Source: Helicobacter jaachi (GTDB lineage: Bacteria; Campylobacterota; Campylobacteria; Campylobacterales; Helicobacteraceae). From it: a stretch of 64,000 bases of DNA. The stretch spans positions 62,001 to 126,000 of the forward strand of contig NZ_JRPR02000002.1 of NCBI RefSeq assembly GCF_000763135.2. The letters run 5' to 3'. The notes beneath the pieces are model-generated. The model worked only from the letters and a program-made list of their open reading frames with translations. It did not search any database and had not been told where the DNA came from. The position numbers and the translations under genes are program-made. The first letter of the stretch is position 1, and the number at the start of each line of letters is the position of its first letter. This document shows, one piece after another, positions 1-11,389 of the stretch.

Positions 1-304
1 TAGTGCCAGCGCCCCCTTGTATCATATCCACGACAAACTGCTCCTTAAACTCGCCATTTATGATTCTATCGCACGCCTTGCAAATCGCCTCTGTGATGTT
101 AGAATCTAGCAAATTAAGCTCATTATTAGCCTGTGCGGCGGCTTTTTTTACCTGTGCGAATGCTTTTATGAAACTAGGATACTCGCTAAGTTTTCGCCCT
201 GTGATATGGAAATTTTGCAGCGCCCGAAAGGTCTGCACCCCGTAATACAAACTATCATCAATCTCTAGCTCCCCGATAAAATCATGCTCCACGCGCTTTG
301 CCAT
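1..304 (-). CDS. aspA: Aspartate ammonia-lyase, N-terminal part (cut by window edge)
   Basis: About 101 residues of the N-terminus are present; the rest lies beyond base 1. Aspartase deaminates L-aspartate to fumarate in the cytoplasm, feeding fumarate respiration in Helicobacter and Campylobacter. The reading shows the family opening HDFIGELEIDD, then YYGVQTFRA near residues 20-28, and the window ends in QGGAGT, the start of the conserved QGGAGTS segment near residue 97-101. The ATG at 304-302 is preceded by an AAGGAGAG ribosome site (309-316 on this strand). A perfect palindrome at 329-348 lies just upstream and may be an operator. The family call (aspartase rather than fumarase C) rests on this N-terminal match only. 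Confidence 0.88.
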   Translation of the reverse strand, partial: MAKRVEHDFIGELEIDDSLYYGVQTFRALQNFHITGRKLSEYPSFIKAFAQVKKAAAQANNELNLLDSNITEAICKACDRIINGEFKEQFVVDMIQGGAGT

Positions 305-328
305 GAAACTCTCCTTGTTAAGTAAAAT

Positions 329-348
329 AGTTATCTTAAAAGATAACT
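329..348. promoter_or_regulatory. Perfect 20-bp palindrome upstream of aspA (candidate operator)
   Basis: Arms AGTTATCTT and AAGATAACT pair over nine bases around a two-base centre (AA). It lies about 12 bases upstream of the aspA ribosome site, so it would be in the leader or promoter. The sequence shows the symmetry; operator function and the identity of the binding protein are inference. Confidence 0.4.
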
Positions 349-545
349 TTGCGGTTAAGATTCTATGCCTTAAAAACTGAAAATAATATAAAAAAATAAT
401 TGAATACTTTAAATAAAGCTAATGTTAAGTTATAAAAGTTATATATTTAAGAATATTTTAAAATATAAGCTGAAATGTATTCACTAATTCTTAAATAAAA
501 ATAAATTATAGTGAGGTTAAGCAGTGCGGTTATAGAATCTAAGGC

Positions 546-693
546 TAGATTCTATAAATTCCGCGCTATTGCAAGCAAGCTTGCCGCGCGCATCTTACAC
601 AGATGAGCAAAGCTCATCTGTGCGCCTAAAGTATAAAGTTATAGCTGCTTAAAGCATCTATCAACTTGTTTTTTGAGGTTAGATTCTATAAAC
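546..693 (+). repeat. Dispersed ~150-bp intergenic repeat, copy A
   Basis: Begins and ends with TAGATTCTATAAA in the same orientation. Between them are CCGCGCT, GCCGCGCGCATCTT, a hairpin around AGCAAAGCT, AAAGTATAAAGTTATA, and TCAACTTGTTTTTT. The same order of blocks is found at 15698-15850 and, inverted, at 14973-15119. The hairpin stem sequence differs between copies but remains paired, which suggests that structure is retained. Confidence 0.75.
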
Positions 694-766
694 TCCTACG
701 CTGCGACTTTTATTAGCGTAAAAGCCGCGCGGTTTTATAAATGTCGGCAAAGCCATGCAATCAAGC

Positions 767-2978
767 TTAGAAATCAAAGGCGATATTGAGCCAATACCTG
801 CGCCCTTCTTGAATAACAGGTCCATAGTAATTAACACTTGCTCCAGCTGTTGTGCCATTATTATACCAGCGGAAATCAGCAAAGTTTGTATCTAGTAGAT
901 TATACACGCCGCCATTTAAGCGAATATTTTGTGTTAGCTTATAATGCATGCCTAGATTAAGCGCAACAGAGGGCTTATAGTAGATGCCACCAAAGAGATT
1001 TCTTAAGCCTTGAGCCGCTGCGTCATCGCCTATAGCGCTTGTATTTACGATACCTTCTTTGTAGTGGGCTTGCAGATACATACCAAAGGCACGATAATTA
1101 TAGCTTAGCTTGCCAAAGAGATTATTGCGCGCGGTGGTGGAGAGAGGATTGCCCTTATTCGTGCCGGAGGTAATTTCAGAATCTATGTAGGTGTAGCTCA
1201 CATCAAAGCCAATGCCATAAATAGGCTTAATGCCAAAGCTTGCCTCTATCCCTTGAGAATACGCGCTATCGGCGTTGTAGGTGCGATTACACGCAGCATT
1301 ACTGCCACCATAGAGCGCGCAAGTTTCACTATAGTTCGCACTACCTGCGACTTTGCTTACCCTTTGAGATTCTATCTTGTCCTTAAAATTAGTTTTAAAG
1401 ATAGTGAGTGAAAAATCAACATAGCTGCCATCAAAGACCGTGCCTACTTCATAGCTTATAGAGCTCTCCGCCTTTAAGTCAGGATTTCCCAAAAAGGCAA
1501 GCGTGCCTTGAGAGCCATAGCCATATACTGCATCAATAAGTTGATTAGCATAAGGGGCTTTATACCCTGTAGCCACGCCCCCTTTAAGCGACCAATTATC
1601 TATAATCTCATAGACTAAATACGCGCGTGGGCTTACATTTGAGCCAAATTTGTCATTATAATTATAGCGCGCGCCAAGCGTTAGGGTTAGGGGTTTAAAA
1701 ATATTCCACTCATCTTCTACAAAGGCAGCAAAGGTGTTGCGATTGTGATTAGCGGGCGTAGCGGCTAAATCATGGTAATTTTCGTGGCGATATTCAAGCC
1801 CTACATTAAGATTATTAGACTCCCCAAGATAAAACAAAAGTCTAGAATCTGCGATGATGTCATTACTTGCAATGCCGCGATTTTTACCTAAATTTGGCGA
1901 ACTCACATTGCCTGCGACTAGTCGCCCGGTATTATCTGAGCGCATATATTGCAGGCTATTGCGCCAAGTGCCAAAGCCATAGCTACCCATATGTGCGAGG
2001 CTTGAGCTAAGTTTATTCATACCTACCCACTCTGTATAGCCGCCTCGACCTTGTGCATTAACACCTAGCGTGCCAATTTGCCCTAATTGATTATCATAAG
2101 TGGATTGCGTGTAGTCAATATCCGCATACAAGGTATTTTTCTCATTTGGCAGATAAGTTAAGCGCCCACCGATATTATATGCCACATATTGCGTGCCAAA
2201 AAATGAATTGATTGTATCTCCTCTATCATTTGTAGGCTGCTTGCTTGCTTCACGCGTGATTTGGCGTGCGCGCAAGGTTAAGCCTAGCTTCTCCGCTAAA
2301 GGTCCTGTGATGTAGAGGGAGTTTTGGTAGGTGTTGCCAAAAGTAGGCGATTCTGGTGCGACAAATTGCGATTGAAAGCTGCCGCTCCATTGCTTTGTGA
2401 TAGGCTTTGTAACGACATTAATCACTCCGCCTAGCGCATCGCTTCCATAAAGCGTGCTCATCGGTCCTCGTATAACTTCAATGCGCTCAATCGCGCTTAG
2501 GGGTGGCATAAAGGTATTATACACGCCCACACCTAAGTTTGCTGTGGCGACATCACCGCTAGGATTTTGCCTTAAGCCATCGATAAGAAATAGCGTATAT
2601 CCCGCGGGCATACCGCGAATAGAGATAGCGTTTGCTCCAAGCTTGTTGCTTGTGCCCTCCACACTCACGCCCGGAATTTCTTTAATTGCCTCGCCCAAAT
2701 CGCGGTAGGGCTTTTGCTCTAGCTCCTCTTTACTAATAACGCTCACAGATGCGGGCGCATCAACGACATTTTTTTCACTCCCTGCAGTGGCGCTCACAAC
2801 GGACTTTTGCAATTTGACATTGCGCGCAGAGGCTGTGGGCTGTGAATTAGATGAACTAGAGGTGGGAGAAGTGGTAGAGATAGAATCTGCTGCTTGTGTA
2901 TTAAGCTCATCGCCTAGAGCGGAGCTAAAAAGTAGTATTAGCCCCCCCCCCCGTTAAAATTCTGCTAATTGTTTTCAT
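767..2978 (-). CDS. TonB-dependent outer-membrane receptor, phase-variable (OFF by frameshift here)
   Basis: Ligand-gated outer-membrane channel of the FrpB/CirA-like type, probably for an iron-siderophore or haem. The long open part (767-2812) has the plug domain with SVISKEEL, then IEVIRGPMSTLYGSDALGG, a 22-strand-type barrel region and a C-terminal Phe (IAFDF). The real start is ATG at 2978-2976 with AAAGGA upstream, giving a signal peptide MKTISRILTGGG. That start is out of frame with the body because the G tract (C on the plus strand, 2942-2952) has 11 bases: reading on gives a stop a few codons later. Ten G would join signal peptide and receptor into about 736 residues. The ligand is not determined by what can be seen. 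Confidence 0.85.
2942..2952. repeat. Poly-C/G tract of 11, phase switch of the TonB receptor
   Basis: Eleven C on the plus strand, inside the signal-peptide codons of the receptor on the minus strand. Frame arithmetic (start 2978, open body ending its frame at 2812, difference 166) shows that 10 or 13 bases give the full protein, while 11 and 12 give early stops. Slipped-strand mispairing at such tracts is the established phase-variation mechanism in Helicobacter and Campylobacter. Confidence 0.85.
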
Positions 2979-3073
2979 TTAAATCCTTTTTTAATGTGAA
3001 ATATTTGTGAAATTGCATTCTAGCGATTAAAACTTAAAATAAGTTGATAGGAATAATTACTAAAATTTTTATG

Positions 3074-3123
3074 CAGATTCTATTATGTCCGCGCTGTTGC
3101 TTTTTAAACAAAAAGCCGCGCAC
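3074..3123 (+). repeat. Partial copy of the dispersed repeat (left end)
   Basis: AGATTCTA followed by TCCGCGCTGTTGC and a small stem (GCTTTTT/AAAAAGC, loop AAAC, 3099-3116), then CCGCGC. This matches the left end of the copy at 15698. It sits between the 3' end of mnmA and the TonB receptor. Confidence 0.5.
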
Positions 3124-3148
3124 TCTCACAATTTCGCGCTAAAGCCGC

Positions 3149-4186
3149 CTATTGCGCTTGAGTAATCACCCCGCCGCCTAGCACGCAATCACCCTGATAC
3201 AGCACTAAGGCTTGTCCTTGCGCTACGCCATAGGCAGATTCTAAAAGTTGGGCGTGGATATAATCGCCATCTATGTCAATTTGTGCTTTAAGCGGCACAC
3301 TGCGATAGCGCACTTTCACATCATACACACCGCCATTAAAGGCTTGCGGGAGGCTTTTATTGAGCGCTTTTATAGAATCTACAGCAAGCTCTTCTTTTGT
3401 GCCAACGACAATTTCATTACTTAGCGGATTAATCGCTTTCACATAGTGCGGTTCATGAGAGCCAAAGACACTAAAGCCCTTGCGCTTACCGATAGTGTAG
3501 TGCATATAGCCTTTGTGCTTGCCTACAGCCTTGCCTTGTGTATCGCGCACAATGCCCTCTTCATCAACCTTTTCATGCAGTTTTAAAATATCAATGTAGC
3601 TCTCCTCCACAAAGCAGATTTCTTGTGATTCTTTATAGGTTTGTAGCGTGCCAAGAAAGGGCAGGAGGTTAAGTGCTGTTTTTTTCACATCTTCTTTATA
3701 GAATCCACCAAGAGGGAAAATAATCCTATCGATGGCTTCTTGTGGCAGCGCGTAAAGGAAATAGCTTTGGTCTTTGGTATCATCTACGGCTTTTGCAATG
3801 CGCTTAATGCCCTCTACTTCTTTAATCTGCGCATAATGTCCTGTGGCGATATAGTCACAGCCTAGCTCATCAGCTTTCTGCAGTCCCAAACCAAATTTCA
3901 TTAAAGGATTGCAAATAGCGCAGGGGTTTGGCGTCTGTCCCTCTTTGTAGGAGCGCACAAAGCTATCATATACATTTTGCTTAAATGCCTCGCGCAAATC
4001 CACCACCTCAAAGGCAATGCCTAGACGCTCGCTCACCTGCTGGCAATTTTTAATAAAAATATTATGTTTTTTCTCTTTATCATGTAATTTGAGATAAAGC
4101 CCTATAACTTCATATCCTTGTGATGAAAGCAGATGGGCGCAATAAGAGCTATCCACGCCCCCGCTCATAAGAAGTGCAACTTTCAT
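3149..4186 (-). CDS. mnmA: tRNA-specific 2-thiouridylase MnmA
   Basis: Adenylates and thiolates U34 of tRNA-Lys, -Glu and -Gln in the cytoplasm. The 345 residues open with the PP-loop ATPase motif SGGVDSS (residues 8-14). The two cysteines expected for catalysis are visible: NPCAICNPLMKFG near residue 90-100 and ESQEICFVEE near 190. The length is normal for the family. It is a single gene read away from hisZ-like; the space downstream holds a partial repeat. The sulfur donor partner is not in the window. Confidence 0.96.
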   Translation of the reverse strand: MKVALLMSGGVDSSYCAHLLSSQGYEVIGLYLKLHDKEKKHNIFIKNCQQVSERLGIAFEVVDLREAFKQNVYDSFVRSYKEGQTPNPCAICNPLMKFGLGLQKADELGCDYIATGHYAQIKEVEGIKRIAKAVDDTKDQSYFLYALPQEAIDRIIFPLGGFYKEDVKKTALNLLPFLGTLQTYKESQEICFVEESYIDILKLHEKVDEEGIVRDTQGKAVGKHKGYMHYTIGKRKGFSVFGSHEPHYVKAINPLSNEIVVGTKEELAVDSIKALNKSLPQAFNGGVYDVKVRYRSVPLKAQIDIDGDYIHAQLLESAYGVAQGQALVLYQGDCVLGGGVITQAQ

Positions 4187-4337
4187 AAAAATCCTTTTGT
4201 TTTATTATGGTTTTTGGGAGTGGGGAGTGTAGCATTTTGGAGTAAGTTATGCGTAAATGCTCACTCAAAAACGATTTTGTGATATAATCTTGCCTTTTTT
4301 GAATGACACACATAGATATTGCTTAAAAGGTTTAGTC

Positions 4338-6432
<2,095 letters not shown>

Positions 6433-6433
6433 G

Positions 6434-6862
6434 ATGAAAACTAAATTTAGCTCTATCGTGTCGCTGCGTAAAAAAGATATGCAGGCTTGCGAGCGTAGTA
6501 TTTTGCAAAATGAAAATAAGATTGCGAGTAAGCAAACACAAATTGGAGCTTTTCAAGAGGAATTTTTGCAATTACAAATGCCACAAAATGGCACATTTTA
6601 TGCTTTTAGGGCTTATGAGGAGAGTAAAAATATGCTCCTTTCTCACATTGCCTTTGCCAAGCAGGAATTAGAGGGACTTTTAGCCAATAAAGCCCTTTTG
6701 CAAGAGCAGTATAAAAAATGCCATATTGAGTATGAAAAAGTGAAATTTTTGGAGAAAAAAGCACAAGATGAGATGATAAAGCGACTAAAACGTCAAGAGG
6801 CATTAGAAATTGATGAAGTCGCCCTTATGCTTTATAATAATGCAGGAGGCAGGATAATATGA
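6434..6862 (+). CDS. fliJ: FliJ-like flagellar export chaperone
   Basis: A 142-residue, highly charged, almost wholly helical protein with heptad patterning along its length and no membrane segment, as expected of FliJ, the coiled-coil stalk and chaperone-escort protein of the flagellar type III ATPase. Sequence similarity in this family is weak, so position is important evidence: it lies directly after purA and overlaps the MotE-like gene by four bases (ATGA), the same arrangement as the purA-HP0256-HP0257 order I recall in H. pylori. Confidence 0.72.
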   Translation: MKTKFSSIVSLRKKDMQACERSILQNENKIASKQTQIGAFQEEFLQLQMPQNGTFYAFRAYEESKNMLLSHIAFAKQELEGLLANKALLQEQYKKCHIEYEKVKFLEKKAQDEMIKRLKRQEALEIDEVALMLYNNAGGRII

Positions 6863-7734
6863 GCCTATCCACAAAACAAATTGCCGCTATATTTTTGATT
6901 GCAGCTTTTTTATGCCTTGCGTGTGTGCAAAGTAGGGCTGCAGATTCTCAACTGCTTGATTGTAGCATTATTTTTGAGGCGCGCAAAAATGAGATAAAAG
7001 CCCAGCTTGATGAAATTGATGAGCGCCAGCAGGCTTTGCAAGTGCTGCAAAATGCCACGCAAGTGCTGCTTGATGAGAAAGAGCGCCAGTTAAAGCAAAA
7101 AGAGCAAGAAATTGATAATAAAATTGTCATCTTTGCCAAGGAGCAGGAGCAATCAAAGGCTGATTTAGAGGCGCAAAATACTAAAAACACCCAAGCCCTA
7201 GAGCAAAAAAGCCAAGAAATCCAGCAGCTCATTAAAAAAAATGAGGAGATTCTCTCTCAAATTAAAAAGGCAAAGGATAATAAAGTAATCCAAGCCTACA
7301 AAGGGCTAAAGGAGGCAAAAGCCGCAGCCATTTTAGCCGATATGCCAGAATCTGAGGCTGTGGATATTCTCTCACAAATGGAAGTGCGCGATATTACTAA
7401 GATTTTGGGTAAAATGGATACGCAAAAGGCTGCTGCTATCACTTCACAAATTCGCGCTATTGACCCAAATCGCCTGCCAGATTCTATAAATGTAAATGCT
7501 AACACCGAGCAAAATACACAAAGTGCGCAAAATACAGGGCAGAATACAGAATCTAAGCCTACAGATTCTATAAATACCCAAAATGAGGCAAATACACAGA
7601 ATCTAGACTCGCCAAATGCGCAAGATATGCCAGATAATGCAAATGATGATGCACAAAATGGGCAAAATGCGCCATCTCCTAACGCAGATTCTCAAAATCA
7701 AAATAATGCTATGCAAAATCCCAACGCACTCTAG
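6859..7734 (+). CDS. motE: MotE-like secreted coiled-coil protein (MgtE N-domain)
   Basis: 291 residues: a signal peptide ending near residue 27 (CLACVQSRAA), a long coiled coil (about 40-150), then an MgtE intracellular N-domain-like repeat (AAAILADMPESEAVDILSQM, about 155-200). The last 80 residues are an Asn/Gln/Asp-rich low-complexity tail. Proteins of this build in Helicobacter are periplasmic flagellar-motor components acting near the stator; that role is inferred from family and from its partner fliJ. The tail is unusually dense in the AGAWTCT motif (seven copies between about 7348 and 7690), giving DSI and ESK peptides. Confidence 0.72.
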   Translation: MSLSTKQIAAIFLIAAFLCLACVQSRAADSQLLDCSIIFEARKNEIKAQLDEIDERQQALQVLQNATQVLLDEKERQLKQKEQEIDNKIVIFAKEQEQSKADLEAQNTKNTQALEQKSQEIQQLIKKNEEILSQIKKAKDNKVIQAYKGLKEAKAAAILADMPESEAVDILSQMEVRDITKILGKMDTQKAAAITSQIRAIDPNRLPDSINVNANTEQNTQSAQNTGQNTESKPTDSINTQNEANTQNLDSPNAQDMPDNANDDAQNGQNAPSPNADSQNQNNAMQNPNAL

Positions 7735-7794
7735 CTTTAAGCGGCATAGCAGTGATTTTAGTTATAATTTAGCATTTATTTTAAGGAGCAGTGT

Positions 7795-8271
7795 ATGAAA
7801 ATTTTAGTCATTCAAGGACCAAATCTTAATATCTTAGGACATCGCGAGCCACACATTTATGGGACATTTACATTAGAGCAAATTCATAATAATCTTAAAT
7901 CCCAAGCCCAACAGCACAATGCACAATTAGAATTTTTTCAAAGTAATTTTGAGGGGGAGATTATTGATAAGCTCCAAGAGTGCATAGGCGGCGAATATGT
8001 GGGCGTTATTATCAATCCTGCGGCATTTTCGCACACTTCTATTGCGATTGCTGATGCGATTGCAAGCTGCGGTGTGCCTGTGATTGAAGTGCATATTAGC
8101 AATATTCATGCGCGTGAAGAATATCGCTCTAAGAGTTATACTGGCGCGGTGAGCGCGGGCGTTATCACAGGCTTTGGCGCATTTAGCTATCATTTAGCCC
8201 TCATGGGTATTTTGCAAATTGCAGCTGAAATTGAAGCAATGAAGCAAAATCAGCAGTCAGAGAAAAAATAG
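7795..8271 (+). CDS. aroQ: 3-dehydroquinate dehydratase, type II
   Basis: Dehydrates 3-dehydroquinate to 3-dehydroshikimate in the shikimate pathway; forms dodecamers in the cytoplasm. 158 residues with PNLNILGHREP at the start followed by the catalytic Tyr in HIYGTF, NPAAFSHTS near residue 75-83, and EVHISNIHAREEYR near 100-113 holding the catalytic His. AAGGAG precedes the ATG. It is followed 13 bases later by the M24 peptidase, as in H. pylori. Confidence 0.97.
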   Translation: MKILVIQGPNLNILGHREPHIYGTFTLEQIHNNLKSQAQQHNAQLEFFQSNFEGEIIDKLQECIGGEYVGVIINPAAFSHTSIAIADAIASCGVPVIEVHISNIHAREEYRSKSYTGAVSAGVITGFGAFSYHLALMGILQIAAEIEAMKQNQQSEKK

Positions 8272-8284
8272 AGAAAAAGACAAA

Positions 8285-9337
8285 ATGACAGATACTTATC
8301 TCACACTCAATGAAAATGCCCAATATTATGAATGCGGCTTTAGTTGCGATAATGCGCTGCTTGTGCGCGTGGGCGATATGGTGTTTTTTATTACAGATTC
8401 TCGCTATACCCTTGAGGCAAGGCAGTATTGCACAAAGCACACGCAGGTTATAGAATCTAGCGATTTTATTCAAAGCGCGTGTGATGTGCTAAAAAGCTTA
8501 CATGTTAAAACCATAGTGTTTAATCCTAATGAATTGAGTTTAAGCTTGTATGAGGGGCTTAAAAATAAGCTTAGCGACATTAAATGCGAGCTTTTAGCGC
8601 AGGCAAATTTCCACCAAAAGCTAAGAGTGATAAAAAGTGAAAAAGAAATTGCACTCATTGCTAAATCACAAAAACTCAATAAAAAAGCCTTTAAGCACTT
8701 TGGCGATTACATTAGCGCGCATTTGCATAAAAAGCTAAATGAGGCGGAGCTGCATTATCGTGCTACGCAGTTTTTGAGCCATTTTGGCAAGTATGCTTTA
8801 AGCTTTGAGCCAATCGTTGGCATTAATGCAAACGCGGCTAAACCCCATGCGCTGCCCTCAAAAAAATGTGTGCTAGCCAAAAATGATATGTTGCTCTTTG
8901 ATGCGGGCATAAAATATAAGCGATATTGCTCTGATATGACGCGCACAGCCGCAGTGCATGGAAATAATGGCAATATAAATTTTCATAAATCACAAAAGTT
9001 TAAAAATAAAAAGCACGCGCGTATTTATGAGATTGTCCTAAAGGCGCAAGAGAGGGCTATTTCGCAGGCTAGGAGTGGTATGAGCGGCAGGGAGATTGAT
9101 GCATTAGCGCGCGATGTGATAGAAAAAAGCGGCTATGGCAAATATTTTGTGCATAGCACAGGGCATGGCGTTGGGCTTGATATACATGAATTGCCGCGCA
9201 TATCGCGTTTGAGCGAGGAGATTATAGAAGATGGTATGGTGTTTTCTATAGAGCCGGGCATTTATCTTTCTGGCGAATTTGGCGTGAGGATTGAAGATTT
9301 GGTGGTTATGAAAAATGGGCGCGCGGAGATTTTGTAA
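8285..9337 (+). CDS. pepQ: M24 family metallopeptidase (Xaa-Pro aminopeptidase/prolidase-like)
   Basis: Cytoplasmic pita-bread metallopeptidase cleaving N-terminal Xaa-Pro or dipeptide substrates. 350 residues: a creatinase-like N-domain, then the catalytic domain. The five expected metal ligands are visible: LLFDAG and CSDMTR aspartates, STGHGVGLDIHE histidine, FSIEPGIY and VRIEDLV glutamates. The stop abuts the TTG start of the next gene. Between the two metal-binding Asp and the helix KARIYEIV is a short Asn/Lys-rich insertion. Exact substrate preference cannot be read. Confidence 0.9.
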   Translation: MTDTYLTLNENAQYYECGFSCDNALLVRVGDMVFFITDSRYTLEARQYCTKHTQVIESSDFIQSACDVLKSLHVKTIVFNPNELSLSLYEGLKNKLSDIKCELLAQANFHQKLRVIKSEKEIALIAKSQKLNKKAFKHFGDYISAHLHKKLNEAELHYRATQFLSHFGKYALSFEPIVGINANAAKPHALPSKKCVLAKNDMLLFDAGIKYKRYCSDMTRTAAVHGNNGNINFHKSQKFKNKKHARIYEIVLKAQERAISQARSGMSGREIDALARDVIEKSGYGKYFVHSTGHGVGLDIHELPRISRLSEEIIEDGMVFSIEPGIYLSGEFGVRIEDLVVMKNGRAEIL

Positions 9338-11308
9338 TTGAGAGAAAATCTAAGCCAAATATGCGCAAGCGGGGATTTACACCTTTTAGAATCTTACACC
9401 GCTAAGCGGTATGCTATTAATATGGATTTTTTTTCCTCGCTTAATCCTACACTTTTTAAAGAGCTGCAAGCTCCCTTAAAGCAGTATAATCTTTATATTG
9501 ACAAAGGCATTAACATTATTGATGTGCAAAGCGCTCAATTTGTCTATCCTGTGCAAAATGGTGTGCATACGATGATTGAGCAAAATTTTGAGCTTGCTAG
9601 AAATCCGCTCAATAATAAAGCCTATACGCTTTATACCAATCATTTAGCCCTGCATAAGCAAGATGAAGCAAAAATCCCTTTGAGTGCTGGCATTTGCAAT
9701 CCTATGATTGATATGATGATGCGCGATTTTAACGGGACTAATCGCTTTCATTTGCCCTCACTTTTTTTGCCTAGTGTAACGATTTTTGGGCTGCTTGGGG
9801 GAATGTTTTTGCAATTTTTAATCGAGCAGGGGTATAGCTTTCATTCATTGCTGCTTTTTGAGGAGGATATAGATTTATTTAGAATCTCACTCTACTTTGT
9901 GGATTATCCGCTTTTGTTTGAACGCGTGAGCGAGCGCTCATGCTATATATTTGTGAAAGATTTGTTGCATAAGGAATTTGTGCAGCATTATTTCACGCAT
10001 AGGCGCATTACAAATAATTTTTTGCGCCTTGAATTGCAGCTTTATGATAGCCCAAAGATTAAGCAAGTCCAAGAAAGTGTCGCGCAGGCTTATGCGATTA
10101 ATTCGCGCGGTTGGGGGAGCTTTGATGATGAGATGATAGGGGTGAGAAATACTTTTTCAAATCTAGGCACAGATTCTATAAGCAAATATCCTATTTTGCA
10201 CCTGCCAAAACGCGTAAATGCGCCAATATGCGTGGTAGGAAATGGCGCGAGTTTAGATGCCTTGCTGCCTTTTATTAAGCAAAATGCTAAGAGAATGATT
10301 ATTTTTAGCTGTGGCACGGCGCTAAAGCCGCTTAAAAATGCGGGCATTGCGCCTGATTTTCAAATAGAGATTGAGCGCATTTCATATTTGAAAGAAGTGT
10401 TAGAATCTGCTCCTTTAGGCGATACTACGCTTTTGTGTGGGAATATGGTGCAGCCTAATGCGCTAAGCCTTGCCAAAGAGGCGTATTTATTTATGCGCGG
10501 GGGGAGTGCGAGCGCGTATTTTGGCGACTCAAAAACTATTATTGAGTTTGCAGCGCCTTATGTGGGCAATGCTGGGTTTGCGCTAGCGTGTTTATTGAGC
10601 GAAGAGGTGATTATTTGCGGGCTTGATTGTGGTTATATTGAGGGTAAAACTAAGCACGCAAGCGGCTCATTTTACGGAGATGAGCAGAGTAATATCCCTA
10701 AAAATGCCTATGAAGTGCAGGGCAATGGGAGCAAAAGGGTATATGCAGATGCGCTCTTTTCGCTCTCAAGCGCTATGATGAGCAGGGCGGTGAATGCGTT
10801 TAAGCCAAAGGTGGTGATTAATTTAGGAGAGGGGGCGTATATTCAAGGCACGCGCGCGGTGAGTAGTGAGGATTTTACTTTGCGCGAGATTGATAAATCC
10901 ACTTTTATAGCTCAATTGAAAGGCTTTATGTGTGCGGATAAGGCTAAGATTTTTAGTTATAGTGGATTCTATGAGGAGGAAATAAACGCCTATAAACAAG
11001 CGATTTTAAATATGCTGCGCAAAGGTGTGAATGGCGAGCATAGGGGCGTGGCGAATAAAAAAGAGCTATTTTTGCGCATTGATAGCCTTTATGCACTAAG
11101 TCTTAAAAAATCAGCGAGTATACCATTTGTGGGGGTGCTATTTGAGGGGAGTATTTCGCATATTTTGCACACACTTATGCTCTGCGCGCTGCACATACCT
11201 CATGATGATATTGCGCTTTTTTACGCGCGGAGCGTGGAGATGATAGAATCTGGCTTAAACAAAATGGTGATGAGTTACAAAATGCTAGTGGCTTCACTCC
11301 AAAGATAG
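9338..11308 (+). CDS. MptE/DUF115-type motility accessory factor (Maf-like glycosyltransferase)
   Basis: 656 residues. The central part has the DUF115 signature: PICVVGNGASLDALL then IIFSCGTALKPLKNAGI and PDFQIEIE (about residues 295-345), followed by GCDxG-like ICGLDCGYI. Proteins of this family in Campylobacterota transfer nonulosonic acids (pseudaminic or legionaminic) to flagellin or act near that step; that is family knowledge, not shown here. It starts with TTG directly after the pepQ stop, with no gap, so translation is probably coupled; ATG at 9422 is an alternative. No flagellin or nonulosonate genes are in the window. Confidence 0.78.
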   Translation: MRENLSQICASGDLHLLESYTAKRYAINMDFFSSLNPTLFKELQAPLKQYNLYIDKGINIIDVQSAQFVYPVQNGVHTMIEQNFELARNPLNNKAYTLYTNHLALHKQDEAKIPLSAGICNPMIDMMMRDFNGTNRFHLPSLFLPSVTIFGLLGGMFLQFLIEQGYSFHSLLLFEEDIDLFRISLYFVDYPLLFERVSERSCYIFVKDLLHKEFVQHYFTHRRITNNFLRLELQLYDSPKIKQVQESVAQAYAINSRGWGSFDDEMIGVRNTFSNLGTDSISKYPILHLPKRVNAPICVVGNGASLDALLPFIKQNAKRMIIFSCGTALKPLKNAGIAPDFQIEIERISYLKEVLESAPLGDTTLLCGNMVQPNALSLAKEAYLFMRGGSASAYFGDSKTIIEFAAPYVGNAGFALACLLSEEVIICGLDCGYIEGKTKHASGSFYGDEQSNIPKNAYEVQGNGSKRVYADALFSLSSAMMSRAVNAFKPKVVINLGEGAYIQGTRAVSSEDFTLREIDKSTFIAQLKGFMCADKAKIFSYSGFYEEEINAYKQAILNMLRKGVNGEHRGVANKKELFLRIDSLYALSLKKSASIPFVGVLFEGSISHILHTLMLCALHIPHDDIALFYARSVEMIESGLNKMVMSYKMLVASLQR

Positions 11309-11389
11309 CTTTTATAGAATTTTGTAGAACTTTCACAGAGCCTTTATAGAATCTAAGGAGTGCGAAGAATAACAGCTAGGCTTAAAGCC

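Larger units (their letters stand above)
305..766. other. Non-coding stretch between aspA and the TonB receptor
   Basis: No convincing gene. The part next to aspA (about 305-515) is very AT-rich and should hold the aspA promoter. From about 530 it changes to a mosaic: an inverted pair of the TATAGAATCTA motif (531-556, 11-bp arms, 4-base spacer), then a copy of the dispersed repeat (546-693). A hairpin at about 600-620 (arms CAGATGAGC/GCTCATCTG, loop AAA) is part of that repeat. The stretch 695-766 downstream of the receptor stop holds GC-rich remnants resembling the repeat edge. Confidence 0.5.

Noticed and set aside
767-882. Small minus-strand frame overlapping the end of the TonB receptor
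   Set aside because: It overlaps the barrel coding region in another frame and has no ribosome site or recognisable product.
2980-3080. Fur box upstream of the TonB receptor
   Set aside because: The stretch is AT-rich and could hold a Fur-like site, but no copy can be told from background by eye.
4257-4337. Longer N-terminus of the HisZ-like protein
   Set aside because: The segment contains a TATAAT box and has no ribosome site before its ATG, so it is more likely promoter and leader.
9422-9433. T8 run in the MptE-like gene as a phase switch
   Set aside because: The frame is open through it and the run is shorter than the G/C tracts; no alternative frame continues.
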